NCBI RefSeq assembly: GCF_000420085.1
Contig: NZ_ATUG01000002.1
Coordinates: 1,178,001-1,242,000, forward strand
Length of the DNA stretch: 64,000 nt
Direction of reading: 5' to 3'
From: Desulfospira joergensenii DSM 10085
GTDB taxonomy: Bacteria; Desulfobacterota; Desulfobacteria; Desulfobacterales; Desulfobacteraceae
The notes below the pieces were generated by a model, which searched no databases, had not been told where the DNA came from, and saw nothing but the letters and a program-made list of their open reading frames with translations. Numbering within the stretch: position 1 is the first letter of the stretch; each line of letters begins with the position of its first letter. The position numbers and the translations under genes are program-made. Below are positions 10,801 through 19,834 of this stretch, one piece after another.

Positions 10801-12710
10801 CTTGAGCGGAAACGGGTAATCTCCTTAACGGCTTTCCAGACCTGCTGGATTTCCCTGACATTGAGTCTGGTCTGATTCAAAAGGATAAAATGCTTGCCAA
10901 GATCCTCTTCATTAAACAGGACGAAACAGTCTGCCGTGATATTTTCATCCCTTCCAGCGCGGCCGGCTTCCTGGACATAATTTTCAAGGGAATCAGAGAT
11001 CTCATAATGAATCACCATGCCGACATCTTTTTTATCCACCCCCATTCCAAAGGCAGATGTGGCCACCATGATATCCACATCCCCTCGGATAAAGGCGTCC
11101 TGGTTTTCCATTTTCTTATTCTTGTCCATCTTGCCGTGATAGGGTTTTGCATGGTATCCGTCTGCCGTCAGCCGCTCTGCCAGCTCAAAGGCCCTGTAAG
11201 TTCTTGAAACATAAATAATGGTGGGACATTTTTTCTGATCCATCAGATCCCTGAGCGAATGATATTTTTCCTCTTCATTGTCTTTGAAAAATACCTTGTA
11301 CTGCAGGTTGGTCCTGGACGCATTTGAATTGAAAATTTCAAGATCCAGTTCCAGGTTATCTTTAAAATAGGCCTTTATATCCTGGATGACCTTTTGTTTC
11401 GCCGTTGCCGTAAAACAGGAAACCGGTATTTTGTCTTCCAGATGCTTTTTATCCTGAATGGCCTTTATAAAATCGCCGATGTACAGATAATCGACCCTGA
11501 AATCCTGTCCCCAGGAGGAAAAACAATGGGCCTCGTCAATCACAAAACGGACAATATTTCTTTTCAGGATCACGTGCTCAATGGTTCTGGAACGCAGGGA
11601 TTCCGGAGAAATATAGAGTATGGACGCCGTGCCGTTTTCCACCCGTTCAAAAGACTTTCCCCTTTCAATGGGATCAAGCAGGCCGTTGATTGTGACGGCA
11701 TTGGTAATGCCTGCCTTTTCCAGGTTGTCAACCTGGTCTTTCATCAGGGACTGGAGAGGGGAGATGACGATGGTCAGACCCCTGGCGTTTTCCCCGCTCA
11801 TCAGGGCAGGCACCTGGAATGCGATGGATTTGCCTCCCCCGGTAGGAAATACGGCAAGAATGGATTTCCTGTCGACGGCCGCCTGAACCGCCTGTTCCTG
11901 CAGGGCTTCCCCTCCATAGGCCCTGTAGGAATTAAACTTGAAAAATTTTTTCAGGCCTCGGTGGATATCCAATGCCTGGTTGCAGTAATCACATCCTCTC
12001 AGGCATGGATTGTTCCTTAAAAGAACCATCACCTGTTCAATTTCAGGATAGGTTTTCAACACCCAGGGCGGGGTAATGGAATAATGGTCATCCGTATGAA
12101 CAAGGGACAGGCAATAGGCGAGCGCCACAGGAAAGTCTGTGACAATCTTTTCCAAGTCTGCATGGTTGCAGATCTCTAAATGGAATTTTTTAAAGATCAG
12201 GGGGGCAATGCAGGCGGTTGTATCTGCCCGGAATCCAAGATACCGGAAAAAACCCTGAAATCCTTGTTTGTCATGCAAAAGAGAAAAAAATATCTGTTTT
12301 AAATCATTGTCGGCCTGCTTGAATGCCTCAACCTCGTCATGAAAAAGATCCCTTGCCTTTATGGAATCATTTAAAGGATTGTTGATATCCTCTGTCTGTA
12401 ATTTATCGTCTTTGAGCAGGGCATGGTAGGGTCTGACCGGGAAAAGCAGGGGAGACAAAAACAGGGTGTCAATCACATCCGCCCGGTCTATTCCCGCTTT
12501 TTCAACCGCATGGCTGATATAATTTAAATCATGATTGATGATGTTGTGGCCGCATAAAAAACGGGTGCCTTGAAGAAATTCGGTAAATCCGGCAACAGAA
12601 CCGGAATGGAATGTGTCTTTATTCTCTTTTATACTGCCGAGATCCAGTATTCTGCCGCTTCCGGGATCAATTTCAGTATCTGCAAAAGCTATGGAAGGCC
12701 CTGTTTTCAA
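7815..12710 (-). CDS. DEDD exonuclease-RecQ-UvrD helicase fusion
   Basis: A 1,631-residue enzyme joining three DNA-processing modules. Residues about 1-130 look like a DnaQ/DEDD 3'-5' exonuclease (FADTE at 9-13, GHNIINHDLNYI at 54-65). A RecQ-type superfamily 2 helicase follows (FPTGGGKS at 288-295, DEAHCFSSWGQDF near 392, QEAGRAGRD). The C-terminal third is a UvrD/Rep superfamily 1 helicase (AAGPGSGKT near 1080, DEAQDMDADE, GDDDQNIYEFRG, MHKAKGREFDHV, YVAMTRAKQ). All helicase motifs look intact. The start is TTG, overlapping the stop of the upstream pRiA4b-like gene by 4 bases, which indicates translational coupling. Its role is probably DNA repair or phage/plasmid defence, inferred from the defence-rich neighbourhood. 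Confidence 0.9.
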   Translation of the reverse strand: MKTGPSIAFADTEIDPGSGRILDLGSIKENKDTFHSGSVAGFTEFLQGTRFLCGHNIINHDLNYISHAVEKAGIDRADVIDTLFLSPLLFPVRPYHALLKDDKLQTEDINNPLNDSIKARDLFHDEVEAFKQADNDLKQIFFSLLHDKQGFQGFFRYLGFRADTTACIAPLIFKKFHLEICNHADLEKIVTDFPVALAYCLSLVHTDDHYSITPPWVLKTYPEIEQVMVLLRNNPCLRGCDYCNQALDIHRGLKKFFKFNSYRAYGGEALQEQAVQAAVDRKSILAVFPTGGGKSIAFQVPALMSGENARGLTIVISPLQSLMKDQVDNLEKAGITNAVTINGLLDPIERGKSFERVENGTASILYISPESLRSRTIEHVILKRNIVRFVIDEAHCFSSWGQDFRVDYLYIGDFIKAIQDKKHLEDKIPVSCFTATAKQKVIQDIKAYFKDNLELDLEIFNSNASRTNLQYKVFFKDNEEEKYHSLRDLMDQKKCPTIIYVSRTYRAFELAERLTADGYHAKPYHGKMDKNKKMENQDAFIRGDVDIMVATSAFGMGVDKKDVGMVIHYEISDSLENYVQEAGRAGRDENITADCFVLFNEEDLGKHFILLNQTRLNVREIQQVWKAVKEITRFRSRASNSALEIARKAGWDDNIDEIETRVKTAIAALENAGYLKRGQNMPRIYANSILAKNAQEAIDRITASERFEEKQKQHAVRIIKKLFSSKTRKQADDETAESRVDYISDHLGIVKEDVIHIITRLREEKILADAKDLTAFIKKGEKTNRSLNIVQKFADLETFLLTRIEQQETIFHIKELNEQAEESGCRNVNPATIKTIINFWAIKNWIKRSHHGYSKNTFSAALTQPKEEFKHKLEKRHELAQFIVELLYERSKKKSDAGSVGKSSEDKFTIGGDLALIEFSVLELKAAYESGESLFRQKTTIDEIEDTLFYLSRIGAIRIEGGFLVAYNRLTIERLEKDNRRRYKNEDYKKLGQFYENKVEQIHIVGEYARKMIRDYKAALQFVEDYFQLNYASFLRRYFKGSRGNEIKRNITPAKFRQLFGELSAAQLNIINDNKTQYMVVAAGPGSGKTRILVHKLASLLLMEDVKHEQLLMVTFSRAAATEFKKRLIALIGNAANFIEIKTFHSYCFDLLGKIGSLEKSGEIIKKTIAKIKDGQVEPARIAKAVLVIDEAQDMDADEYELINVLADQNPDMRIIAVGDDDQNIYEFRGSSSKHLEQLISEKNAVMHQLVENYRSKNNLVEFTNNFAKKIRRRLKENPIIARQADCGQIKIVRYKSRNLITPLVQDLLSTRLKGTTCVLTHTNEEALQAQGLLLENKMPAKLIQTNEGFNLYNLLEIRYFLDRLTLREDTFIINDELWKAAKRSLWNEFKDSSKMDICIKIIKGFEAANPRKKYRSDFEIFVRESKLEDFSDEPDDSIFVSTMHKAKGREFDHVFLMLDHFDLINDGKKRLVYVAMTRAKQNLTIHLNSNFMDDISAQKMERINNNEKQLPPDQLVMHLGHREIWLDYFMGRQFQISQMKSGDELILRENRCLDKGGVPVLIFSRSFSDKLETFRQAGYTPIRALVNYIVYWQKEDFEKEIKIILPELYLKKPGTDIAASDRATLNPRPT

Positions 12711-13168
12711 TCATAATCCTCATCATAATCCGGGTATTGATCCGGAGAGCTGCCTGCAGATTTGATCAGTTTCATGTGTTTTTTTGTGGTCCTTACACGT
12801 CCGATCTTCTGAACCCGTATCCGGTGCCACCAATCATCACCGAAATCGAATAGATAATGGAAGACATCCTTTTCATTAAGCTCGATGTCACCGATCCGTG
12901 TTTCGGCCGCTGACCTTCTCTTTCGACCATATCCCATTATATCCTCAACATTTTGGGGATGCGTTATCTCAGGGGAATCATATATGGTCCTGAAACTTTT
13001 TGAATCTTCCCTAGTCAGGAAAAAGGAATATAGGTGAGGGTCGTATCTATCAAAAACCTTGAATATCATATCATGCAGATCTTCAAAGCTGCAATTTCCA
13101 CTGATGTCGATCAAACGATACAGTCTGGGAATTCCAATTATGGATACTCTGAGTTGAAATATTTTCAT
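12707..13168 (-). CDS. Plasmid pRiA4b ORF-3-like protein
   Basis: A 153-residue protein matching the pRiA4b ORF-3 / IS1096-passenger fold by its signature: an N-terminal beta-hairpin with LRVSIIGIPRLYRLIDI, HLYSFFL, and FHYLFDFGDDWWHRIRV. The family has no settled biochemical function. The acidic tail (YPDYDEDYD) ends at a TGA sharing bases with the TTG start of the helicase fusion, so the two are almost certainly translated together. This pairing suggests an accessory or regulatory role for the helicase, which is inference only. Confidence 0.8.
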   Translation of the reverse strand: MKIFQLRVSIIGIPRLYRLIDISGNCSFEDLHDMIFKVFDRYDPHLYSFFLTREDSKSFRTIYDSPEITHPQNVEDIMGYGRKRRSAAETRIGDIELNEKDVFHYLFDFGDDWWHRIRVQKIGRVRTTKKHMKLIKSAGSSPDQYPDYDEDYD

Positions 13169-13264
13169 CTTTGTCCTTTTTTAGCAGTTATTGTTTCAAA
13201 ATCACAGGCTTGAGCGAGTGCATTTTTGATTTATTGGGATTTTTATATAATTCTTTTGGATCCA

Positions 13265-13298
13265 TAAAAAAACACCTATAGTTCAACCGAATAGGGGT
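13265..13298 (-). terminator. Weak intrinsic terminator after hipA
   Basis: On the minus strand an 8-bp stem with one mismatch (ACCCCTAT with ATAGGTGT) spans the end of hipA and is followed by seven T residues. The stem overlaps the last codons. Confidence 0.4.
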
Positions 13299-14535
13299 TT
13301 AAAAACTGCCGTTTCCAAAGAAGCTGCTTATCCACCTCATTCAATTCGGCCTCTTTACAGACAGATTCCCAATGTTGCTCGATTGCGGCAATCTGGCTAT
13401 GGAATATGTTGCGGGCCTCTTTTTCAGTTAAAAGGAAATTGTGCGCTGTCTCTAAGCATGACTTGAGCTTGCTCAGATTGTTTTCTCCATATATGCGCAT
13501 GGCCTGTGACGCCTCATTGCCTGTGCGGCCTTGTGGGCAAATATCATAAGCAGGTGTCAGTGTCAGCGCAGTGCCGTCCCAGAAGGCCGCATGGTTTCGT
13601 GCATGATCGTCAGTGTTCCCGCATAGAATATTGAAGACAAGTCGGGAGAACATCTCTTTGAGTGTCTGCCTTGGATGGGTAAAGCGGTGGCGGATAATTT
13701 CAGATAAAGTTTCGTAGCTGGCGTAACGAGCCATCATGTCATCCAAAGCAAACAGCGTCAGGGCCGAAACCATAGCCTTGCGTGTCCACTTGCCGGCTTT
13801 GGGTTCGCGATCAAATCGCTCGATCAGAAGAACATCCCTGTTCGCTGCTTTTTTTAATGCTACGGGTGCGACATCCAATCCTGCCAATTCAGCCAACCGC
13901 ATGGCAATGTATTCAGCTTTCACGACGCTGTACAGATCTGTGCTGGATGAAAACTTGGCCACGTATTTTTTTCCGCCTTCTTCAACCAAGGCTTTGGGAC
14001 GAGCCCCGCCTATGGAGCTGCCATGAAAAAGCGCCTGATCCAGCTCCGGAGTGAGGGGAATCCCTTGCTCGACTCTTTCTGCAGATGCAATCAACTCTTC
14101 CATAGTGACATTATTTACATTACGAGGCACATACTCTGCAGGCGACTGTTGAAAATCCAGCGCACCAATTCGATCTGACCCAGACTCCAGCAGGTACGTC
14201 AGTTCATCTAAATCGGCTGTGTCCGTGCCGGTACCTTTCAGTCCTAATTTTTTGTTGATAATCACACGTCTTCCCCAGGCATCAGGTGCCGCATCCCTAA
14301 TACAACCAGGCATGGTCAAACCCTCGAGCAAAGGCAGCAATCCGGTTCTTAGCGGCAATTCGGGTTCGTAAATTGCAATTGCGGGCTTGCCGGCATTGAC
14401 ACGCTCCAGGTAGCTTCTGCCATAGTTGAACATGATATTGCCGTTATCCGCTTCAAGACGCCCGGCTACAACCGGTTCGGTTTCACCGGGGGGCCAGATC
14501 CAAACAAAGGCTTCTTTTTCCGTCTTAAAAGTCAT
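13276..14535 (-). CDS. hipA: HipA-family serine/threonine kinase toxin
   Basis: Toxin of a type II toxin-antitoxin module; family members phosphorylate glutamyl-tRNA synthetase or other targets and induce dormancy. It has 419 residues, close to E. coli HipA. The Gly-rich loop GSSIGGARPK is near residue 175, the catalytic segment GNTDDHARN near 308 and the metal-binding LTPAYDICP near 330. The N-terminal subdomain (WIWPPGETEPVVAGRLE) is the HipA_N type. It overlaps the antitoxin gene by 11 bases. All key residues appear present, so the toxin is predicted active. Confidence 0.92.
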   Translation of the reverse strand: MTFKTEKEAFVWIWPPGETEPVVAGRLEADNGNIMFNYGRSYLERVNAGKPAIAIYEPELPLRTGLLPLLEGLTMPGCIRDAAPDAWGRRVIINKKLGLKGTGTDTADLDELTYLLESGSDRIGALDFQQSPAEYVPRNVNNVTMEELIASAERVEQGIPLTPELDQALFHGSSIGGARPKALVEEGGKKYVAKFSSSTDLYSVVKAEYIAMRLAELAGLDVAPVALKKAANRDVLLIERFDREPKAGKWTRKAMVSALTLFALDDMMARYASYETLSEIIRHRFTHPRQTLKEMFSRLVFNILCGNTDDHARNHAAFWDGTALTLTPAYDICPQGRTGNEASQAMRIYGENNLSKLKSCLETAHNFLLTEKEARNIFHSQIAAIEQHWESVCKEAELNEVDKQLLWKRQFLNPYSVEL

Positions 14536-14863
14536 CCTTCACCTTTTTTGACTTCTTGCGAACAGACTTTGGCATGAGCGCCAGCTTTTCCCTTGTGTTA
14601 CGAAGCTGTCTGGTCAGAGCGCTTCCATCAGCCTCAAACAACTTGATGCCGACAATGGTGGCCACTTCGAAAACAGCTCCAATTTCACATTTGAGATTGC
14701 CTTTTTCAATGCGTTGCAGCAGCCCCCTGGAAATACCGGCACGATCCGCCAGTTCTTGGGCAGTAAGTTTGTGTTCATTGCGTGCTTCCCGGATCAACGC
14801 GCCGAGCAGGGCTGCCGCATCTCGGCTATACCGGGAGTAGGTGCGTGGGATAGATTTTGGCAT
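14525..14863 (-). CDS. hipB: HipB-like XRE antitoxin
   Basis: A 112-residue antitoxin and autorepressor. The helix-turn-helix is at residues about 33-56 (LTAQELADRAGISRGLLQRI), followed by a lysine-rich tail (KSVRKKSKKVKDDF), which in this family is the flexible region contacting toxin or operator. It precedes and overlaps hipA, the standard HipBA order. The AT-rich stretch just upstream (14871-14925) contains repeated ATAT-type half-sites and would be the natural operator, but I cannot define one exactly. Confidence 0.9.
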   Translation of the reverse strand: MPKSIPRTYSRYSRDAAALLGALIREARNEHKLTAQELADRAGISRGLLQRIEKGNLKCEIGAVFEVATIVGIKLFEADGSALTRQLRNTREKLALMPKSVRKKSKKVKDDF

Positions 14864-15442
14864 CTCTTTCCTTTGGTTTATATATAGAACATAATATGAT
14901 TATATGGTCTTTTTACAGATCAAAATTATAATGTTTAAATCCACTTGTCAAATGATATTTTGATTTATATATAATCCATTTGCCGTCATTGTGTTCCATA
15001 TATAAGGCATTGTTTGCCGTTGTCCTGGACCCGATATGGCAATGGCCGGTATGGATATGGTTTGGTATGCTGATATGGGGTCGGGTGAACAAGAAAGTCA
15101 TTACAACGTTTCAAAAACACCGGCTTGCCCGTGTGCTTTTTGTTTGTTTGAATATCCGTTCTGATTTTCTATATTGCTCTTTTTGCTCCCAAAAAGTGGA
15201 ATATAGGCCTATAATCGGGGTGTTTTTAGAGGTGATTTCTTTTTATTTCAGTTTGTTGCCGTGGCCCGACCGCATTTAACCATCGTGACCGCATTTAACC
15301 ATCCGTGGCCCGACCCCATTTAACCATTTACCACTAAACTTGATTGAGAGCAACATCGTTTCAAAGTTGCCACAATTTCCCGGAAAGCCGCCCCTGGCAG
15401 TCCGCTGCAACGATTTGTTATACACGCTTTAAAATATGTTCT
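14864..15442. other. Intergenic stretch between hipB and lipoprotein gene
   Basis: No convincing gene; the short frames lack ribosome sites and family features. It is AT-rich near hipB (probable promoter/operator) and carries a small tandem repeat at 15259-15327. Confidence 0.6.
15259..15327. repeat. Three-unit tandem repeat, 25-19-25 bp
   Basis: Units end in CGCATTTAACCAT, CGCATTTAACCAT and CCCATTTAACCAT. Units 1 and 3 (15259-15283, 15303-15327) share CCGTGGCCCGACC and differ at one base; the middle unit lacks six bases. Function unknown. Confidence 0.85.
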
Positions 15443-16399
15443 TTAATAGAATTTTAATTGTTTGAACAATTCGGATGCTTTATCTGATAGCTTGCTATCC
15501 TTATCCCCTTTGTAATATCGATTTGAATAATCAAAATTTATACCAAGATTTTTGTTTTGAGGGTGACGAAGTACATAACCAGACATTTCTAAAATCATTG
15601 GATCTTTTCTCTTAGATCTTTTTTTTGCTTTTTTATCTATCGCAACTGAATGATAGAAGACGCAAAAATCTTCAAAGTTTGCATAAGGTGCAATTTCATC
15701 TTTGATCATGTCAAACCTCTTGGAATCTGTGTCTTTTTCTCTTCCAGTTTTCACATAATTTAAAAAAGACTCTTTCGAGTCAATTTTTGGAAGTTCAAAT
15801 AAAATAATGCTTAAAGCATAGGTTTCATCTTCTTTTTCACCATTTTTAGCCAACGCCATTTGCGATTTGTTTCGGTAAGCAATTATCCAATCTTCGTTTT
15901 TTGGAGGAACAAATTTATAATATATAGAATGATCAAGAATATCATCTATTTCTGTAATGGGCTCATTCTCACTAGCTAAAACTTTTCCAACTCGATTTGA
16001 TATGTTTGTATCCTCAATCCATAGCTTTGCACTTTTTTCTAACTCTTTATGCTTTATCTGATACGTTTTACCCGGAAAGGTTTTTACCTTAAACAGGTAA
16101 CGAGAGTTAATATGTCGTTTGAAAGTAGGGCCATTCCAATATTTGACTTCAACCTCATACTCATCTGGTTTTAGAAGCACTTCTGCATTCCATTTGCTAT
16201 TCCAAAGCTGCTGAAATGTTCTGATTTTTTTTCCATTAATAAATTCGATAGAAACATTTTTACTATCAGTTACCAGAATTGATGCTTCTTCAGGTTTTAG
16301 GTTACTATCTTCACTCATGTTAATGCTTTGACGTACACATCCCAAAAGAGCGAATAATATCCACAGACTAATTGTTATTTTTATAAGGTTTTTTAACAA
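15443..16399 (-). CDS. Hypothetical lipoprotein
   Basis: A 318-residue protein with a clear lipoprotein signal: basic start MLKNLIK, hydrophobic core, lipobox ALLGC at about residues 17-21. The mature part is hydrophilic and contains a short beta-rich segment (VLLKPDEYEVEVKYWNG) of the kind found in carbohydrate- or PEGA-like domains. I do not recognise the family. It lies between hipBA and the reverse-transcriptase locus on the same strand and has the same low GC as the island, so it was probably acquired with it. Confidence 0.7.
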   Translation of the reverse strand: MLKNLIKITISLWILFALLGCVRQSINMSEDSNLKPEEASILVTDSKNVSIEFINGKKIRTFQQLWNSKWNAEVLLKPDEYEVEVKYWNGPTFKRHINSRYLFKVKTFPGKTYQIKHKELEKSAKLWIEDTNISNRVGKVLASENEPITEIDDILDHSIYYKFVPPKNEDWIIAYRNKSQMALAKNGEKEDETYALSIILFELPKIDSKESFLNYVKTGREKDTDSKRFDMIKDEIAPYANFEDFCVFYHSVAIDKKAKKRSKRKDPMILEMSGYVLRHPQNKNLGINFDYSNRYYKGDKDSKLSDKASELFKQLKFY

Positions 16400-16671
16400 T
16401 GTTGTTTTCTCCTAATAGTGTATAACACCCCAAATAACCGACTCGCCCGGTTCATTTGGAATGTTGGAAGGGTTTAATTGGGAAATTATGGTCAATTTTC
16501 TCTTAGAATGCCCATTTGGGGGTCAAAATGGGACCGCTAAGAGCAGCTTTTCAGGGTTTGTAAAAAATTTATTCTTTAAAAACAGATGGTTGCAAAGTCT
16601 TGCTTGGTCCGACCCTCTTTCTCTTCACCTAAGAATTCACAATTCACAGGAATTCTAACCTTAGAATTAAG
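16400..16671. other. Non-coding stretch between lipoprotein gene and RNA element
   Basis: No gene supported. It contains short repeats of GAATTC-like sequence around 16632-16670 but nothing I can name. The only frame, at 16461-16658, has no ribosome site or recognisable product. Confidence 0.5.
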
Positions 16672-16843
16672 CTGAAAAATCTGGGGCTCCATTTAACGAG
16701 GTGTGTGCGAAATAAATTCCGCCGCTATTGGTAAAAAATGAAAATAATAAAGCCATCATGTACCAAAAGGGAAATATGAAAAAATCATATTTTCGATATC
16801 TAAATAAGCATATCTTTTCTGATGGTAGCCCCAGAAAATTCAG
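16672..16843 (-). ncRNA. Candidate DRT3 non-coding RNA with ACACACC segment
   Basis: Starts 15 bases after the drt3b stop and reads on the same strand. The ends CTGAA-UUU-UCUGGGGCU and AGCCCCAGA-UUU-UUCAG pair as 5+9 bp around a symmetric U-rich internal loop. Inside are CCAUCA/UGAUGG, a perfect 8-bp hairpin AAAUAUGA-UUUU-UCAUAUUU and a 6-bp hairpin GCGGAA-UUUA-UUUCGC. The last is followed by the unpaired ACACACC (minus strand, about 16713-16707). Several defence reverse transcriptases use an adjacent RNA as template. I recall, without being able to verify it, that DRT3 uses an AC-repeat template. Structure is seen by eye; its identity is inference. Confidence 0.55.
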
Positions 16844-16858
16844 TATGAAATTAGCTTT

Positions 16859-18559
16859 TTAGTAGCCTTTTAGCAATTCCTTTCTTTCAAGAATATTAAA
16901 TAATTCTAAATGATCCCATGAAATGAACCAAGGGAATGAAGATAGTTTTGTTGTCCACTCACTTACGGACTCTTCTGTTGGCTTTTTGCCTTTCCACATA
17001 CTTAACAAATTTCTGACCCATTTTTTTTTATCATTATCGCAAACATACGGGCATGCAACTATATCGAGAAACAAATAGCACATTTCTGAGTTAATTCTTA
17101 TGTCAGAGAGGTCTTTTAATTTGGTATCGATATGTGATAATAGTTTGCTTTTAATTTGGTTATATTTCTCTTCATTCCCAATATAATAGAGCAAAGATGT
17201 AATTTGAAAATAATTTGAAGATTCCTCTCCTTTTACCATTGAATCAAATTCTATTTTCTTTTTATTATCTTTGAATTTAAATACTTTTTTAATGGTTTCA
17301 TGATCAAGCATAAAATCAGATCCCATTATTCTTGTTGATAAAAGAATGTTCATCGCCTCTAATAAAAAATTGTGGTCTTCTAAATGATATAACTTATTGA
17401 ACCAGCCACTTTCTAAAAAATATTTTGTGTGCTCATAAATTTTCAGCCTGATTGAATTTGATTCATCTTTAATGAAAGCACTAAAAAAATTAACCGTTAA
17501 AAGATTAATAGTGCTGAGTTTAATTGATGAACTGACAGAAGGGCTAACAGTGTATAAATGATATGAAATATCAATTAACACGTGGAAAAGTTCCCTAAAC
17601 GCAGAAGCATTTTTGTCAAGAATGTCTTGATGCGGAGCATTCTCGACTATATTAAAAATGAAATTATTAATTGCTGATAGTGAATAAAGATTCACAACAT
17701 CGTTAATTTCAGAATCATAGATGCTGGTACCTTTCAAGTCATTTAGGAAATTTGAAATTAAGTTTTCTTTTTTCCAAATCTTTTTCGGGAGGAGGAACGT
17801 TTTTTGGCTTTCATCTTCTGTTTGTCTTTCAGTCAAGCTCTCTATGAATGTATTTATAATTTTCTTTGTTGCTAATATCGATTTTGATAATGGAGTGATG
17901 AACGGATGTTTAGTCTTTGTGGTTTTATTCGTATTTAAGAATAATTTATACTCGCGTAACTTATTTTCTATAATATGATATAAATTTTCACATATTTCAT
18001 CTGAGAGAGCAAAAATGTAAATGTCATCTACATATCGTTTAATTTCATAGTGTATGCCTTTTAAATATTTGTTTTTTGAATTTTTTGCATCTTCTTCAAT
18101 ATTACAATCAATTTGTTGAAAAATAATCTCTGAAAAAATTCTACTTACTTCGGGGCCAATTATAATTCCATTCGTTTCATTATAATTTAGCGACTGCATT
18201 AATCGATCGAATATATTGCCAAAAGTTGATTTTGAGGACGTTGTCTCTTTTGAATGTTTTTTTGTTTTAAGAGCCCATGTTACCGAATGAGTATATAAAC
18301 TATCAAAGCACTTTGATATGTCTAATGACCAAAAAGAAGTATACTTTCTTTCCAGCATAATAAAATCAAAGGAATTAAAGAATTCATGAAGCCTCGAATA
18401 TCCACGATACGAAAAATATGAAGTAACATGCTTGTATTTATTATCATCATTAATGTTGCTGATGCTAGAACCCTTGAATTTCTTAGTATTTGAAAGTCTG
18501 TTTTTATTAAAAAAACTTGAAGCGATTTTTTCTGGGCATCTAATGCTAAAATCACTTTT
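16859..18559 (-). pseudogene. drt3b-like antiviral reverse transcriptase, 5' end lost to IS
   Basis: The remaining ~566 codons encode a reverse transcriptase with motif A LDISKCFDSLYTHS, NETNGIIIGPEVSRIFSEI and the catalytic RYVDDIYIF, followed by a long helical C-terminal region. The combination of these motifs matches Drt3b (UG8 class), the second polymerase of the DRT3 phage-defence system. The open frame begins MSDNVKIASSISTPF, but those 15 residues come from the end of the insertion sequence at 18561: the same residues appear where that IS abuts an unrelated gene. The native N-terminus is therefore missing. The polymerase core looks intact, so residual activity is conceivable, but expression is doubtful. 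Confidence 0.8.
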
Positions 18560-18560
18560 G

Positions 18561-19687
18561 AAGGGTGTTGAAATCGATGACGCAATTTTAACGTTATCCG
18601 ACAAATTTTCAGTATGTTAGTAATTGAAAAAGCCTCTGTTTAGTTGTATCTTTCAAGCGCCTAAACAAAAAGGAAACAACACCACAGAGGCTTTATGCAT
18701 ACAAAAAATATCAGGCGAATCATCACAAAGCAATTGAAAAAGAGTTTTCCGAACTGGAAAAAGATGACAAGGAAGTCCAAAAAAGAGCTGACAAAGCAAA
18801 TCATGATGGAAGTTTTGGATAATTATGATTATTCTCAAACCTTGGACATCCCCATCGAAGAACTCATAGGAGTTGAAGATCAGGCCCCCTCAGCAGAGAT
18901 TCGTAGCCTTCCTGAGATGGCGTCCTACATTGAAAATTTTCATTCCGACAACCTGTTTCATTTTGACACCCTGAAAAAGCCATACCCTGAAATTGTAGAC
19001 CCGGAATTGCAGTTTGTTGACCAACTTATAGACAACCAGATTATCAACAGCTTGATTGCGCCTGACGGATATTCCGCTGTGCACAGGGATATTCAACCCT
19101 ACCAGTTATTTCGGATGGAGCTTTTAAAAATAATCAAATACCCTGAAATCAGTTACAGGAAATTTTGCAGCGATGAATATTTTGGCAGGGAACGAAAGCA
19201 AAACAGGCGTTTTGTGAGACTGCCTTTAAATACCAAACACCAGGCAGATCATACTGAATTGTGTCACTTCCGGCGTGGCCTGAATTTCAAACAATTGATG
19301 AATGTCCTGGTATATTTCCTCCATCATTTTTATAAATCAGGCTGTCTGGAGAGTGCCGTTATCCATGGTGTTGATTCCAGTGAACTGCCGTCTGAAATCA
19401 ATTACCCCCTTTGCACAATTCAGGTCAAAGGCAAAAAAATACGAATGTATTCCGATCCGGACTGTGATTGTGGAAAACGCCGGAATAAAAGGGATAAATC
19501 GTATTACGTCATTGGCTACCGGCTTCACACCCTAACAGCCATCAACCCATCGACAGGCCATAGTTTTCCATTGGTATCCCTAATCGGGGCGGCAAATCAT
19601 CATGACAGCCTGTTTTTAAAACCGTTGATCAAGCTTGCTCAAACATTGGGTATTGATATCAAATTGATAACCGCCGACCAGGCTTAT
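18561..19687 (+). mobile_element. IS4-like element, left 1,127 bp only (copy 1)
   Basis: Starts with the terminal inverted repeat AAGGGTGTTGAAA, abutting drt3b. It is cut at 19687 by the end of an IS3-family element. A stem AAGCCTCTGT (18630-18639) with ACAGAGGCTT (18684-18693) encloses the transposase ribosome site, a common device that blocks read-through expression. The intact version is at 26819-28673. Confidence 0.9.
18695..19687 (+). pseudogene. Truncated IS4-like transposase (copy 1)
   Basis: Encodes residues 1-331 of the 499-residue transposase seen at 26953, then runs four codons into the IS3 end. It keeps the first two catalytic aspartates (HGVDSSELP, ITADQAY) but lacks the third acidic residue, so it is inactive. 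Confidence 0.9.
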
Positions 19688-19834
19688 TGCGCTGGACCCT
19701 AATGAATGAACAGCCTGGGGCCTGAGATAAGCTCTGAATCTGTTTTTTAAAAAAATTAAAAAATAGAAAAACATCGCACGGGTGACTGGTTTTTATGCGC
19801 CCGGAGGGCGTGTAAAAAACAGGCAGCAGTAACC

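Noticed and set aside
16461-16658. 65-codon frame between lipoprotein gene and the RNA element
   Set aside because: No ribosome site, no recognisable motif, and the region is AT-rich filler.
18560-18604. Shared N-terminus MSDNVKIASSISTPF in the reverse transcriptase and DUF2971 frames, suggesting a common leader or domain
   Set aside because: It is encoded by the left end of the IS4-like element and appears wherever a leftward frame runs out of that IS.
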